This document shows, piece by piece, positions 1 through 7,417 of a DNA stretch of 64,000 nucleotides. How positions within the stretch are numbered: the stretch's first letter is position 1; each line of letters begins with the position of its first letter. A model generated the notes under the pieces. That model worked only from the letters and a program-made list of their open reading frames with translations. It was not told the origin of the DNA and made no database searches. A program made the translations under genes and the position numbers. This DNA is from Microcaldota archaeon (GTDB lineage Archaea > Micrarchaeota > Micrarchaeia > Micrarchaeales > Micrarchaeaceae): the NCBI GenBank assembly GCA_021799475.1, contig JAJZAJ010000002.1, forward strand, positions 1 to 64,000, written 5' to 3'.

Positions 1-450
1 ATAGTCAGCCACAGTGAAGAGAATCTCGAAGAAAGGAGGAAGTACCTTGAACTAGACAAGAAAAGGTTCATAGAACTGATACTGAAGTGTCCTCCAATAA
101 TCAGCCACAGCGAAGAGAATCTCGAAGGAAGAAGGAAGTATCTTGAATTAGACAAGAAAAGGTTCATAGAACTGATACTGAAGTATCCTCCAATAGTCGG
201 TCTCAGCGAAGAGAATCTCGAAGGAAGAAGGAAGTACCTTGAACTAGACAAGAAAAGGTTCATAGAACTGATACTGAAGTGTCCTCCAATAGTCGGCTAC
301 GGTGAAGAGAATCTCGAAAGAAGGAGGAAGTACCTAGAACTAGACAAGAAGAAATTCATAGAACTGATACTCAAATTCCCTCCAATAGTCGGCTACAGCG
401 AAGAAAATCTAGAAAGGAAATTCAGCTATTATGAGCGGCATTTTGGGGAA
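1..450 (+). repeat. Tandem 96-bp coding repeats
   Basis: Units begin at 1, 97, 193, 289 and 385, exactly 96 bp apart and in frame; the fifth breaks down after about 40 bp. Copies differ at only a few bases each, far fewer than expected for old protein repeats, which implies recent expansion or gene conversion. Copy number upstream of the window is unknown. Confidence 0.95.
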
Positions 451-726
451 AGCAGAATGGATATCATAAATAGGGTGATTAACGGGCAGGTATTTCTCCT
501 GAGCTGTTCATTTTACACCAGGATACTGCTGCGCGTGAAATATGCTTCATGTTTCATGAACGAAAGAGTAGAGACACTGGATGATGTCATAAGACTCATT
601 AATCCGAAAGAAGACAAATTCCTGAAGATGCTCAGGGGAGCGGATCTTTCAGAATATGCTGAACTGAGAGGGATGTCGGAAGTCCTGAAAAACACAAACG
701 GTCCCGTAAAATCAAAGCAGAGATAA
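1..726 (+). CDS. mTERF-like repeat protein (5' end outside window)
   Basis: The reading frame is open from base 1 to the stop at 724-726, giving at least 241 residues, so the start lies off the left edge. The visible part opens with four complete 32-residue repeats and a fifth partial one. Each reads roughly P-P-I-V-G-x-S-E-E-N-L-E followed by a KYLELDKKRFIELILK helix pair. A 110-residue unique tail follows and ends in K-Q-R. The spacing of proline, the S-E-x-L turn and the two amphipathic helices resemble the mTERF nucleic-acid-binding repeat, and the tail (R-I-L-L-R-V near 'FYTR', then a short acidic helix ending 'KFLKML') resembles an mTERF C-terminus. mTERF proteins are mainly eukaryotic organelle factors, so the family call is an inference. 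A generic alpha-solenoid repeat protein is the alternative. Confidence 0.55.
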   Translation: MVSHSEENLEERRKYLELDKKRFIELILKCPPIISHSEENLEGRRKYLELDKKRFIELILKYPPIVGLSEENLEGRRKYLELDKKRFIELILKCPPIVGYGEENLERRRKYLELDKKKFIELILKFPPIVGYSEENLERKFSYYERHFGESRMDIINRVINGQVFLLSCSFYTRILLRVKYASCFMNERVETLDDVIRLINPKEDKFLKMLRGADLSEYAELRGMSEVLKNTNGPVKSKQR

Positions 727-830
727 TGGACCAGTGCTATATCATCGCATAGTACCATTTTGGCACGCAACCATCTGCTCAGTGCAGGCTGCGGCATCGG
801 CCTATAACGGAACAAACGGAAAAACGGGAA

Positions 831-1496
831 CTATCTATCTTTCTGCTCCGAGCCTCTGCGGGGCTTCATGTTAAATCCGTACACGCCGCCGCCCAATGGC
901 CTAGCGCCGGAGTTCAGCCATAAAGAACCTTCACCATCATGTCCACGGCCAACAGCGCTTTCCTCTTCCTGCTCTTTCGTCTTTTCATGTTCATCTGTTT
1001 TGTACGATACAAACTTGTAAAGGTAAACAGATATAGCCGAGACAATGATATCCAGCAGCTGCTCCACCTGCGCCACCGGCTCGGTTGCAGGAACCGAAGC
1101 CTTTATGCACACTCCGTTTTTGAACTTGAGCACCTCATCGCCTGATTTTATGCCGATGATATTATCGTAAATCTCTATTCTGACGTTTGTTTTCGGCACC
1201 AGCTCCAGCATTGCGGTCTTTTCCATATCGTCCAAAACGGGCTTTCTTATCATATCAAAGAGCGTCATCTTATTATCAGGGTCTATCTTCGTTCCTGCCG
1301 CTATGAGGATGTATTTCGACAGTTCGTTAAATATGCCGCTGAAGTGTGCCGTGCTGAGCGTTGCGACATATCTGTTCTCGTTTTTGTCGAATTTCAGGCT
1401 TTCCCCAAATAACCCAGATAGCTTCTCATTTGCCTGCCGGCTATCCAACGGCACGTCAAGTTTGTAGCTTGTATATTCTTTTTTTTGTGCGAACAT
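831..1496 (-). CDS. Hypothetical protein, 221 aa
   Basis: I do not recognise this protein. It is soluble, with a mixed alpha/beta N-terminal half (about residues 1-150), one hydrophobic helix around residues 145-160 (LLDIIVSAISVYLYKFV), then a low-complexity charged and glycine-rich tail (EEESAVGRGHDGEG, RPLGGGVYGF). The tail looks disordered. The ATG at 1496 is the only good start. It is convergent with the mTERF-like gene and stands alone, with an AT-rich stretch upstream (1510-1545) that could hold its promoter. There is no visible catalytic motif. A small archaeal accessory protein anchored by one helix is possible. Confidence 0.6.
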   Translation of the reverse strand: MFAQKKEYTSYKLDVPLDSRQANEKLSGLFGESLKFDKNENRYVATLSTAHFSGIFNELSKYILIAAGTKIDPDNKMTLFDMIRKPVLDDMEKTAMLELVPKTNVRIEIYDNIIGIKSGDEVLKFKNGVCIKASVPATEPVAQVEQLLDIIVSAISVYLYKFVSYKTDEHEKTKEQEEESAVGRGHDGEGSLWLNSGARPLGGGVYGFNMKPRRGSEQKDR

Positions 1497-1664
1497 GCAA
1501 GACCGCCTAACAATAATTTCTCTCCGAATTATTTATAGATATCTATTGACGTGTTTTGCCGATACTTCTTTCCAGGCATATATCTTTACTTCTTTACTGC
1601 AAACGTGAGGAGGAAGAAGTCTTTAACGCTAGATACGGATAAGATGTTTCCCACGCCGTAAAAG

Positions 1665-2672
1665 TCACTTCGCAGTACTAACTATCTTTATAACGTCATT
1701 ATCTTTCAGTACATAATCCTTCGAGACCCTCATCTTCGTCCTTGCATTGACCGCATAGAGCATGCCTTTCGCAATGTCTGTATGTATCTTCTCAGCCAGC
1801 TGCAGCGCCGTTGAGCCTCTCTTCAGGAGCACCGCATCAGGAAGCACATTGCCCGAATGATCGCTCCACTTATTTTCATCCTCTACAGGATACACAACAA
1901 TCAGGTCCAGCAGCTCGAATGCTGCCTTATTGAGCAGCTCCTGAACGTTCGTGCCTTTTTCTCTAATGAAATTCTGCATATATTTCAAAGCTTCCTGGCG
2001 CTCTTTTGATGGATCCTCTTTCAGCCATTTGAAGTCCCTGGCTCCCGGCATATAATCTATAAGCCCCTGCTTTGCCGCCTTCCGCAGCGCAAGCTCCATC
2101 GCACCAGAGCAGCCGATAACACTATCTTCACCAAATTCCTTCTTGAGCGCATCTACGTTCTTTTCAGAACCCGCGACATCGTATTTGTTCGCGGCGATGA
2201 ATACCTTCTTGTCAGATTTCTGCACTGTCCTGCTCGATATCCACTTGCTTATCTCCTGCTTGACCATCCTGACGTCAACTACCGGATCCGCTCCAACGGT
2301 TTTGCTTCCCGAAGGGTCCGTCCTGCCGCTCGCATCGGTAACGATGATAAGGCAGTCAGCATTCGCGAGATCATTCATGAACTGGTTGCCCATCCCCTTT
2401 CCTTCAGCAGCGCCTTCCACCAGCCCAGCCACATCCGTCACATTTATCGGAAGCAGCCTAGTCCCGTCAATGCACTGCGGATTCTTTTTGGAGCACCCGG
2501 CGCGCAGCTCCTGGTGTACGCACTTCTTCGTGGCATAAGCGACTCCTTTGTTCGGGTTTATAGTAGTAAACGGATAGTCTGCGATCTGCACTTCGTTCAG
2601 CGTCATTGCTGAGAAGAGCGTGCTCTTGCCCTTATTCGGCGCACCGACTAGACCTATTATCACTACAATCAT
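1665..2672 (-). CDS. ychF: YchF/Obg-family GTP-binding protein with TGS domain
   Basis: The protein is a P-loop GTPase of the Obg/YchF group, linked to ribosomes and translation in other organisms. Visible motifs are the G1 loop GAPNKGKST, the G3 region DVAGLVEGAAEGKGMGNQF, and the AANKYD base-recognition motif. Near the C-terminus is a TGS domain (about the last 75 residues, with VLKDNDVIKI at the end). The ATG at 2672 starts directly at the beta-strand before G1; a TTG at 2684 would add four residues and is less likely. At about 335 aa it is close to the archaeal form. It is followed on the same strand, upstream, by the permease gene. Confidence 0.9.
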   Translation of the reverse strand: MIVVIIGLVGAPNKGKSTLFSAMTLNEVQIADYPFTTINPNKGVAYATKKCVHQELRAGCSKKNPQCIDGTRLLPINVTDVAGLVEGAAEGKGMGNQFMNDLANADCLIIVTDASGRTDPSGSKTVGADPVVDVRMVKQEISKWISSRTVQKSDKKVFIAANKYDVAGSEKNVDALKKEFGEDSVIGCSGAMELALRKAAKQGLIDYMPGARDFKWLKEDPSKERQEALKYMQNFIREKGTNVQELLNKAAFELLDLIVVYPVEDENKWSDHSGNVLPDAVLLKRGSTALQLAEKIHTDIAKGMLYAVNARTKMRVSKDYVLKDNDVIKIVSTAK

Positions 2673-2709
2673 CCTTTTGTCCAACTCTCTATTTTATTTT
2701 TTTGAAGCT

Positions 2710-4032
2710 CTATCTGAAAAGTTTTATCCTGATTATCTTCTTCCCCTCAATTTCACGAAGCAGGTAATAGATAATGAGCAGAGATATTATTGCGGCTATC
2801 GCTATCTGCAGCGCTATCGATGGCAAAGACATTATCAGTATCAGTATGAAGACCATCGCAGCTATGCTCATGTACGGGTATAGCGGACGGCTTACTGCTC
2901 CCTTCCTTCCAAAATGCAGGACTGCAGCGCTCGCCATCAGGTATGAGAATAATGTGCCTATGTTGCTTATCGCGGCAATTATGTATATGTTTCCGGAAAA
3001 CAGCATCGTTATGCCTATAACTGATGAGAAGACTATACCGCTGATTGATACGTCTCTTCTCTTGTTGTAGTGTCTAAAGAGAGACGGCAACAGCCTGTCC
3101 TTGCTCATCTGATGCAATACGCGGGATGAGCCGAGCATTATCGACAGGGTAGCCGAAGCGGTTGCTACCAACGCCCCTATGCCTACGGCAATAACTATCC
3201 AGGAGGGAGCAGAAGAGCTGCCTAGAGCGAAATTCAGAGGATCGGCATTCACCGTATAGTTCCGCGCAGGCGCGAGGAAAATTAGCGAAAGCGCAATCAG
3301 TATGTAAAGTACCATGCTTATCACGACTGCTAAGGTGAGTGCTTTCGAAGCGCCCTGCGCCTTTCCCTTGATTCTTGTAGTCAGAGTAGTAATAGCTTGG
3401 AACCCCGTGTAGGCAAAGAATATGGCCAGGCATGCCGCGAAGAACGCGCTAGGAGTAGACTGCGCCGCAGTGGGCGCGAAATTAGACAGGCTTATATGCG
3501 AGAGGCCGAAAACGAAGTATAATGCGAAGCCGATGAATAGCAACAGCACAGCTATCTTTATCGCAACCAGCGCACTCTCTGTTCTTGTCGCCCCTTTCAC
3601 CCCAAGCAGGTTCACCACAGCGAGAAGCAATATCAGGGCGATGGCATAGCCGATTGCGCTTATGCCGAATTGGGTGCCTATCAATCCAAACAGATAGGAT
3701 CCGAATCCAAGCGCAATCGCCGATATAGTGGTAGAATATCCGAAATACTGCACGACACCGGTTATAAAACCGAGCTCGCTTCCGAATGCTTTGTAAACAT
3801 AAGAGTATGATGCCCCCTCTGCCTTCGGCATGATTGAGGTAAGAACGCCGAATTCGCGTGCCACCACAAGGGCAAGTATGCCCACAACAACAAAAGCAAG
3901 GAGCGAATACGGACCAGCTAGAGATATCGCGGTCCCGCTGAGCACGAATATCCCTGCTCCTATTATCCCGCCAAGCCCAACGGCCATGGCAGCCCACACG
4001 CTTATGTCCTTTCCAGCCAAATACTCTACCAT
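2710..4032 (-). CDS. APC-family amino acid permease
   Basis: This 440-residue membrane protein has about twelve hydrophobic segments and the APC-superfamily signature near the N-terminus (GLGGIIGAGIFVLSG, helix 1), followed by the conserved PKAEGASYSYV segment between helices 2 and 3. It should move an amino acid or polyamine across the cytoplasmic membrane by proton or sodium coupling; the substrate cannot be read from the sequence. The ATG at 4032 gives a short cytoplasmic N-terminus, as usual for the family. A charged C-terminal end (EIEGKKIIRIKLFR) lies in the cytoplasm. The gap to the GTPase gene is short, so the two may be co-transcribed. Confidence 0.88.
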   Translation of the reverse strand: MVEYLAGKDISVWAAMAVGLGGIIGAGIFVLSGTAISLAGPYSLLAFVVVGILALVVAREFGVLTSIMPKAEGASYSYVYKAFGSELGFITGVVQYFGYSTTISAIALGFGSYLFGLIGTQFGISAIGYAIALILLLAVVNLLGVKGATRTESALVAIKIAVLLLFIGFALYFVFGLSHISLSNFAPTAAQSTPSAFFAACLAIFFAYTGFQAITTLTTRIKGKAQGASKALTLAVVISMVLYILIALSLIFLAPARNYTVNADPLNFALGSSSAPSWIVIAVGIGALVATASATLSIMLGSSRVLHQMSKDRLLPSLFRHYNKRRDVSISGIVFSSVIGITMLFSGNIYIIAAISNIGTLFSYLMASAAVLHFGRKGAVSRPLYPYMSIAAMVFILILIMSLPSIALQIAIAAIISLLIIYYLLREIEGKKIIRIKLFR

Positions 4033-4112
4033 TCCAAAAGCGGAACAGAATCTTAGTGGAAAGAAAAGCTATAAATCCGTGCTATATGATATTACTACCT
4101 ATCGCTTACTGT

Positions 4113-4200
4113 GCAGGGATGGCGGAGCTTGGTCAAACGCGCTAGGTTCAGGGCCTAGTCCTTTAGGGGTTCGAGAGTTCAAATCTCTCTCCCTGCACCA
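4113..4200 (+). tRNA. tRNA-Leu (CAG), CCA encoded
   Basis: The acceptor stem GCAGGGA pairs with TCCCTGC. The anticodon stem CTAGG/CCTAG encloses the loop TTCAGGG (anticodon CAG). There is a class II variable arm and the T-arm GAGAG-TTCAAAT-CTCTC. CCA is encoded at 4198-4200. No intron is seen. Its 3' part is repeated 680 bp downstream. Confidence 0.95.
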
Positions 4201-4240
4201 TTTCATCATTCTTGAAAATAGGAAGAGAAAGTTTTTTATA

Positions 4241-4260
4241 TATGTATGTGCATATACATA
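4241..4260 (+). promoter_or_regulatory. Palindromic operator candidate for vapBC
   Basis: This 20-bp stretch is an inverted repeat with one mismatched pair (TATGTATGTG / CATATACATA). It lies two bases before the vapB ATG and overlaps a TATA-like run (4235-4245). VapB proteins commonly bind such palindromes to repress their own operon; binding here is inferred. Confidence 0.5.
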
Positions 4261-4262
4261 GT

Positions 4263-4493
4263 ATGACAAAAATAATATCCTTAACAAATGAGGTTTACAT
4301 GAAGTTGAAAAAGCTGAAAAAGAACAGATCATTCTCGCAAGAGATAAACGAGCTTATAGAAAAATCCAGCAGGAAGGGCGATGTTAAAACCCTTAGAAAC
4401 TTCTTGGGTGCATGGACCAAAGAAGAGGCAGCGACCGTCCAAAAAGAAATTGCTGCAGGCAGGAAGAATGCAAAACCAAGGGTCTTTTCATGA
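4263..4493 (+). CDS. vapB: VapB-type antitoxin (DUF217 family)
   Basis: This 76-residue protein starts with a ribbon-helix-helix-like segment (KIISLTNEVYMKLKKLKK) that should dimerise and bind DNA. The family-typical SFSQEINELIE helix follows, then a basic tail (AAGRKNAKPRVFS) that would thread over the toxin active site. The ATG at 4263 sits just after the palindrome; a longer frame upstream runs into the promoter and is unlikely. The stop overlaps the vapC start as ATGA (4490-4493), the usual translational coupling of toxin-antitoxin pairs. As the antitoxin it should neutralise VapC and repress the operon. Confidence 0.85.
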   Translation: MTKIISLTNEVYMKLKKLKKNRSFSQEINELIEKSSRKGDVKTLRNFLGAWTKEEAATVQKEIAAGRKNAKPRVFS

Positions 4494-4846
4494 TACTGGA
4501 TACAAGCATTTTGATAGAGATATTGGGAAATAACGTTGCGCTCCAAGATAAACTCGAACGATTAAATCAACAGGTGTCAACTACTGCGGTCACAAAATAC
4601 GAACTATTGCGAGGTCAGAGACACGAAAGCGCAATCGAAATGCTAGCAAATATGGAAATTTATGAATTTGATGGCAAAACGGCTGAGAGATGCGCCAAGA
4701 TTTTCAGAGACTTGAAGGGAAGGGGAAAATTGATAAATGAGCTTGATATTCTTATTGCGTCGATAGCGATAGCGCATGATGAACTGCTGGTGACCAGGGA
4801 TAACGATTTCAAGAGTGTGGATCATTTAAAGCTGCTAGTCCTTTAG
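4490..4846 (+). CDS. vapC: VapC-type PIN-domain toxin ribonuclease
   Basis: The 118-residue PIN domain shows the expected acidic residues: Asp4 in MILDTSILIE, the glutamate in TKYELLRG, the aspartate in NELDILIASIA and the last in TRDNDF. In this family they bind magnesium or manganese and cleave RNA, often tRNA or rRNA. The start overlaps the vapB stop. The final codons (LLVL, then TAG) fall inside the duplicated tRNA-Leu 3' end, so the insertion junction supplies the stop codon. The length is a little short of typical VapC but the whole fold is present. Confidence 0.88.
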   Translation: MILDTSILIEILGNNVALQDKLERLNQQVSTTAVTKYELLRGQRHESAIEMLANMEIYEFDGKTAERCAKIFRDLKGRGKLINELDILIASIAIAHDELLVTRDNDFKSVDHLKLLVL

Positions 4847-4885
4847 GAGTTCGAGAGTTCAAATCTCTCTCCCTGCACTATTTCA
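4835..4885 (+). repeat. Second copy of tRNA-Leu 3' end (attR-like)
   Basis: It matches 4155-4205 with two substitutions, one in the T-stem side (G to A) and one in CCA (to CTA). The first bases also encode the last residues and TAG stop of VapC. Confidence 0.85.
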
Positions 4886-4887
4886 AA

Positions 4888-5082
4888 TCGACGGCAAAGC
4901 CGGAGTCCGAATCCGTAGAGCAATTCCTAGCCTCTATTGAGGAACAGAGCAAGTCTATATCATTCCATCAGATGATAGAACCGAAGTCAAGAATACACAA
5001 AATCTACGTCTACGGCAATTGCAACTATGACTTTGTCGCTCTTTGGTGCAGAAAAGAACGGCCCACACAAAGCGCTACTTAA
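4888..5082 (+). pseudogene. Reading-frame remnant without a start
   Basis: A 64-residue open stretch ends at TAA 5080-5082 and has protein-like composition (e.g. FLASIEEQSKSISFHQ, HKIYVYGNCNYDF). It has no start codon after the tRNA-derived repeat; upstream the frame continues only through that repeat. It may be the 3' end of a gene whose front was lost when the neighbouring cassette arrived. I do not recognise the family. Confidence 0.35.
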
Positions 5083-5129
5083 GAGCACTTGCTTATTTAT
5101 AAGTTGCATGTGTTAATCTTGCGGTTTCT

Positions 5130-5741
5130 ATGGAGTATGTCTACAAGAAAGGAGAGATAATATACCCTGACAAGACGCTCACAATGCTTGACAAGCTGGT
5201 TCTCAAGTTCATTAATGCTATCGATTTCAAATATGTCATAGTAAGCGGATATATCGCAATACTTTTCGGAAGAAGCAGAGATACCGAAGACGTCGACATG
5301 TTCATAGAGAAAATTTCCACGAAAGACTTTAGCTTATTCTGCGAGAAGATTCGCTCGTGCGGTTTCTATCTTCTCGATGCGGAAAACTCCGCAGATGCTT
5401 ACAATAGGCTGCAAGAAGGGCTTTCAGTCAGGTTTGCTGAAAATGATACAGCAGAACCGAATTTTGAGCTAAAATTCCCTAAAAAAGACACTGATTACTA
5501 CAGCATAGAACACCCGATAAAAGTGATACTAGGCAAAAAGAACATGTTCATTATTTCTCCTTTAGAACTTCAGATTGCATTCAAACTATATCTTGGCAGC
5601 GAAAAAGATGAGCTTGACGCAAGGCATTTATACGGTATCTTCAAAAATGATATTGATATCAGGCTGCTGAAAACCTTTATAGGAAAACTAAATGTTAAAC
5701 GGAAATATACTGAGGAAGTACTGGGCGAGAAACTTGATTAA
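5130..5741 (+). CDS. Nucleotidyltransferase-like protein (DUF6036/MNT-type)
   Basis: The N-terminal half carries a DNA-polymerase-beta-type nucleotidyltransferase core: a hydrophobic strand then SGYIAILFGRSRDTEDVD, where the G-R-S-R-x-T-x-D-V-D block holds the first metal-binding aspartates. A later hydrophobic helix (SPLELQIAFKLYLGS) and KDELDARHLYGI fit the DUF6036 / AbiEii-like families. Many members are toxins or tRNA-modifying enzymes of toxin-antitoxin or defence modules. It starts at the ATG at 5130 after a TATA-like stretch (5093-5102) and overlaps the next gene by 50 bp. Its exact reaction is unknown. Confidence 0.7.
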   Translation: MEYVYKKGEIIYPDKTLTMLDKLVLKFINAIDFKYVIVSGYIAILFGRSRDTEDVDMFIEKISTKDFSLFCEKIRSCGFYLLDAENSADAYNRLQEGLSVRFAENDTAEPNFELKFPKKDTDYYSIEHPIKVILGKKNMFIISPLELQIAFKLYLGSEKDELDARHLYGIFKNDIDIRLLKTFIGKLNVKRKYTEEVLGEKLD

Positions 5742-5940
5742 ATGGAACAAGAAGAAGCTTCTGAGAGATCTTAAAGAGGCCAGACAGAAGAATCGCATTG
5801 GAAATCTAGCGTTCATAGACTTATATGTAGCTTGGCTGAAAAGAACGAGCAACAAAGACTGGAGCAAACGCCAAAAGGTGTTCTCTGACAGCATATACAA
5901 GGCCAACAAACGGCTGAAATTAAACCAGACGCATTCTTAA
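5692..5940 (+). CDS. Small basic partner of the nucleotidyltransferase
   Basis: This lysine/arginine-rich 82-residue helical protein (KKLLRDLKEARQKNRIGN, WLKRTSNKDWSKRQK) overlaps the 3' end of the nucleotidyltransferase gene by 50 bp. A TTG at 5734 would shorten it and reduce the overlap. Position and size suggest a partner of the upstream gene, perhaps an antitoxin or accessory subunit. No family is recognised, so this rests on context alone. Confidence 0.5.
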   Translation: MLNGNILRKYWARNLIKWNKKKLLRDLKEARQKNRIGNLAFIDLYVAWLKRTSNKDWSKRQKVFSDSIYKANKRLKLNQTHS

Positions 5941-6167
5941 CCATCAAGCACTATTGGAGTTAGTTGCAAGAGGACTTCAAGTACAGCTTGACTCTATAAG
6001 AGCGCAATTCAGAGGGTAATAGCTAAACTGCCCTTAATTGCTTCTTTGGAAACTTGAGCCCGGGAGCGTCCGGAAGCGCCTACTGCGTCGGCAGGAGCTG
6101 GGCTGGAGGGAAGTGGATGGGCGAAACAACAAAATTTTATCCTGATTTCGCCTGTTTTCGACAGGTG

Positions 6168-6205
6168 TATATATTTCATAAAGCTTTAGTTATTACAGTG
6201 AGTGA
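6168..6205 (+). promoter_or_regulatory. Promoter and leader twin of the DGR variable gene
   Basis: It contains the TATA box TATATATTT at 6168-6176 and a ribosome-binding-like GTGAG close to the ATG. Box-to-start spacing equals that at 51058-51095, and the 3' part of the leader is nearly the same. Confidence 0.5.
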
Positions 6206-6334
6206 ATGGTAGTATCAAAGGCAGATGCTCGAAGAATGCAGAAGCAGCCAGTAGCACCATCAATGAGTTTGGCAAAATCGAATGACGTAGTGCAAAATGT
6301 CAGCGAGGCCGGGCATGAAATCCCGAAGCCATGA
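6206..6334 (+). CDS. 42-residue reading frame with a DGR-gene-like promoter
   Basis: The ATG at 6206 opens a short frame (MVVSKADARRMQKQ...) ending at TGA 6332. The 38 bases before it match those before the DGR variable-protein gene at 51096. Both have TATATATTT, then exactly 29 bases ending in TTATTACAGTGA plus five bases, then ATGGTAG. It may be the surviving front of a second target-type gene, or a small protein with the same promoter. The stretch 5941-6205 before it holds no gene I can support. Confidence 0.4.
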   Translation: MVVSKADARRMQKQPVAPSMSLAKSNDVVQNVSEAGHEIPKP

Positions 6335-6363
6335 CTGCTGTAGTTTTCCTGCAACCAATGCGT

Positions 6364-7149
6364 CTAATCCGCCCCATGCGGGCGGGTCCTAAACCCGTCT
6401 GTCGGAAGCAGCTGCATTATTTCATCGATATTTTCATACTGCAATATTTTCCCTATCTTTTTTGCTGCATCGGATTTCCTGTCATTGCCCTGCGATATCC
6501 TTACATACATTTCCGGTTTCTCAAGCTTTTCAAACATGATTTCCGGTACAACATTCAGCGTGCCGTCTTTGATGAATGCGACCAGGGCAAGCACCATATC
6601 TCTATACCATTCTCTTTCTCCAGATAGGAGGAAGCTTCCGGTTCCCAATGTACCTTTAGCCTGCGACTTGCTGACCTGGTCCCTTCTCATTGCATATACA
6701 TCAACAGTTCTCTGCCCTTCCTTCCAAGCGCTTGAATGGCATGCGGCGAATTGTGCCGCTTCCTCCCTTACTCCTTTCTCTGCACTCATGCCTGCCTTCA
6801 ATATCGTAACCTGAGCTCCGAATATGTCTGCATGGAAGAACAGGTCATTATCTTCAAAATGCCTTGCATTGAGCAGCTCGTTCTGGTGAGCATCCCTGCC
6901 TCCTATAACAAGATGCCCATCACTGGTGAAGAACCAGCGGAACTTTTCATACCATCCTTTATCTCTTTTGACTATTATGCGCCTGCCATCTTTAGGCACA
7001 AAATCCTTTTTCGCCTTCTCAAGCCTCTTCCTCAACTCTGTTATTGCCTTCTCTGCGCCCTCTTTCTTTTGCTTAAGCTTCTTTGCCCTGCTGAAATATG
7101 CATCTGCATTCTGCTGCGCGGACTTCGTGAAGTCTATCTTTGTGCGCAT
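6364..7149 (-). CDS. NFACT-R domain protein (C-terminal half of an RqcH/Rqc2-like protein)
   Basis: Residues 1-60 form a charged coiled coil (NADAYFSRAKKLKQKKEGAE). They lead into an NFACT-R/DUF814 domain with FTSDGHLVIGGRDAHQNELL and a downstream DLFFHADIFGAQVTIL. In full-length RqcH proteins (about 600-700 aa) this is the second half; the NFACT-N and helix-hairpin-helix parts that bind stalled large subunits are absent here. Full-length relatives add C-terminal tails to stalled nascent chains. The ATG at 7149 lies five bases after the secE stop, so the two form an operon. Whether the N-terminal half is encoded elsewhere cannot be seen. Confidence 0.85.
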   Translation of the reverse strand: MRTKIDFTKSAQQNADAYFSRAKKLKQKKEGAEKAITELRKRLEKAKKDFVPKDGRRIIVKRDKGWYEKFRWFFTSDGHLVIGGRDAHQNELLNARHFEDNDLFFHADIFGAQVTILKAGMSAEKGVREEAAQFAACHSSAWKEGQRTVDVYAMRRDQVSKSQAKGTLGTGSFLLSGEREWYRDMVLALVAFIKDGTLNVVPEIMFEKLEKPEMYVRISQGNDRKSDAAKKIGKILQYENIDEIMQLLPTDGFRTRPHGAD

Positions 7150-7154
7150 GGCAA

Positions 7155-7349
7155 TCAGATCGAGGAGCCTGTCAGGAACCCTATTATTAGCGATATTATG
7201 AAACCTAGCAGGCCTATCCCGAGTATCCCAAAGAGGATTATTTTTGCAGTCTTGCTAAACTCCACCATTCCGGGCTTGTAGCTGACGCTCATCACGTGCT
7301 TGGAGTTTTCCCTGAAAGTCTTGAATTTTCCGATTAAGTCTATTTTCAT
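7155..7349 (-). CDS. secE: Preprotein translocase subunit SecE (Sec61 gamma)
   Basis: This 64-residue protein has a short amphipathic N-terminus (KFKTFRENSKHVMSVSYKPG) that lies on the membrane surface and a single C-terminal membrane helix (IILFGILGIGLLGFIISLIIGF). It is the usual archaeal SecE/Sec61-gamma layout, clamping the SecY channel. The ATG at 7349 gives the family-typical start; an ATG at 7379 would add ten residues. It is followed closely by the NFACT-R gene. SecD and SecF lie 2.5 kb away on the other strand. Confidence 0.85.
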   Translation of the reverse strand: MKIDLIGKFKTFRENSKHVMSVSYKPGMVEFSKTAKIILFGILGIGLLGFIISLIIGFLTGSSI

Positions 7350-7417
7350 CAGATCAGACCAAATATTATTAAGGGGCATTCAATATAAATCTTACCATAA
7401 TGGTTGCAAGATGATAT

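Larger units (their letters stand above)
4155..4885 (+). mobile_element. Small vapBC cassette flanked by copies of the tRNA-Leu 3' end
   Basis: The last 43 bases of tRNA-Leu plus CCA and five more bases (4155-4205) reappear at 4835-4885 with 49 of 51 bases identical. This is the pattern left by integration at a tRNA 3' end, with attL inside the intact tRNA and attR downstream. Only vapB and vapC lie between the copies, and no integrase gene is inside. It may be a minimal cassette mobilised in trans, or what is left of a larger element after deletion. The arrangement is seen directly; mobility is inferred. Confidence 0.7.

Noticed and set aside
1-450. Regular repeats that could be taken for a CRISPR array
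   Set aside because: Units are contiguous, 96 bp long, in frame and coding; there are no unique spacers between them.
513-815. Frame opposite the mTERF-like gene
   Set aside because: Antisense to a well-supported coding region, no ribosome-binding site and no protein-like pattern.
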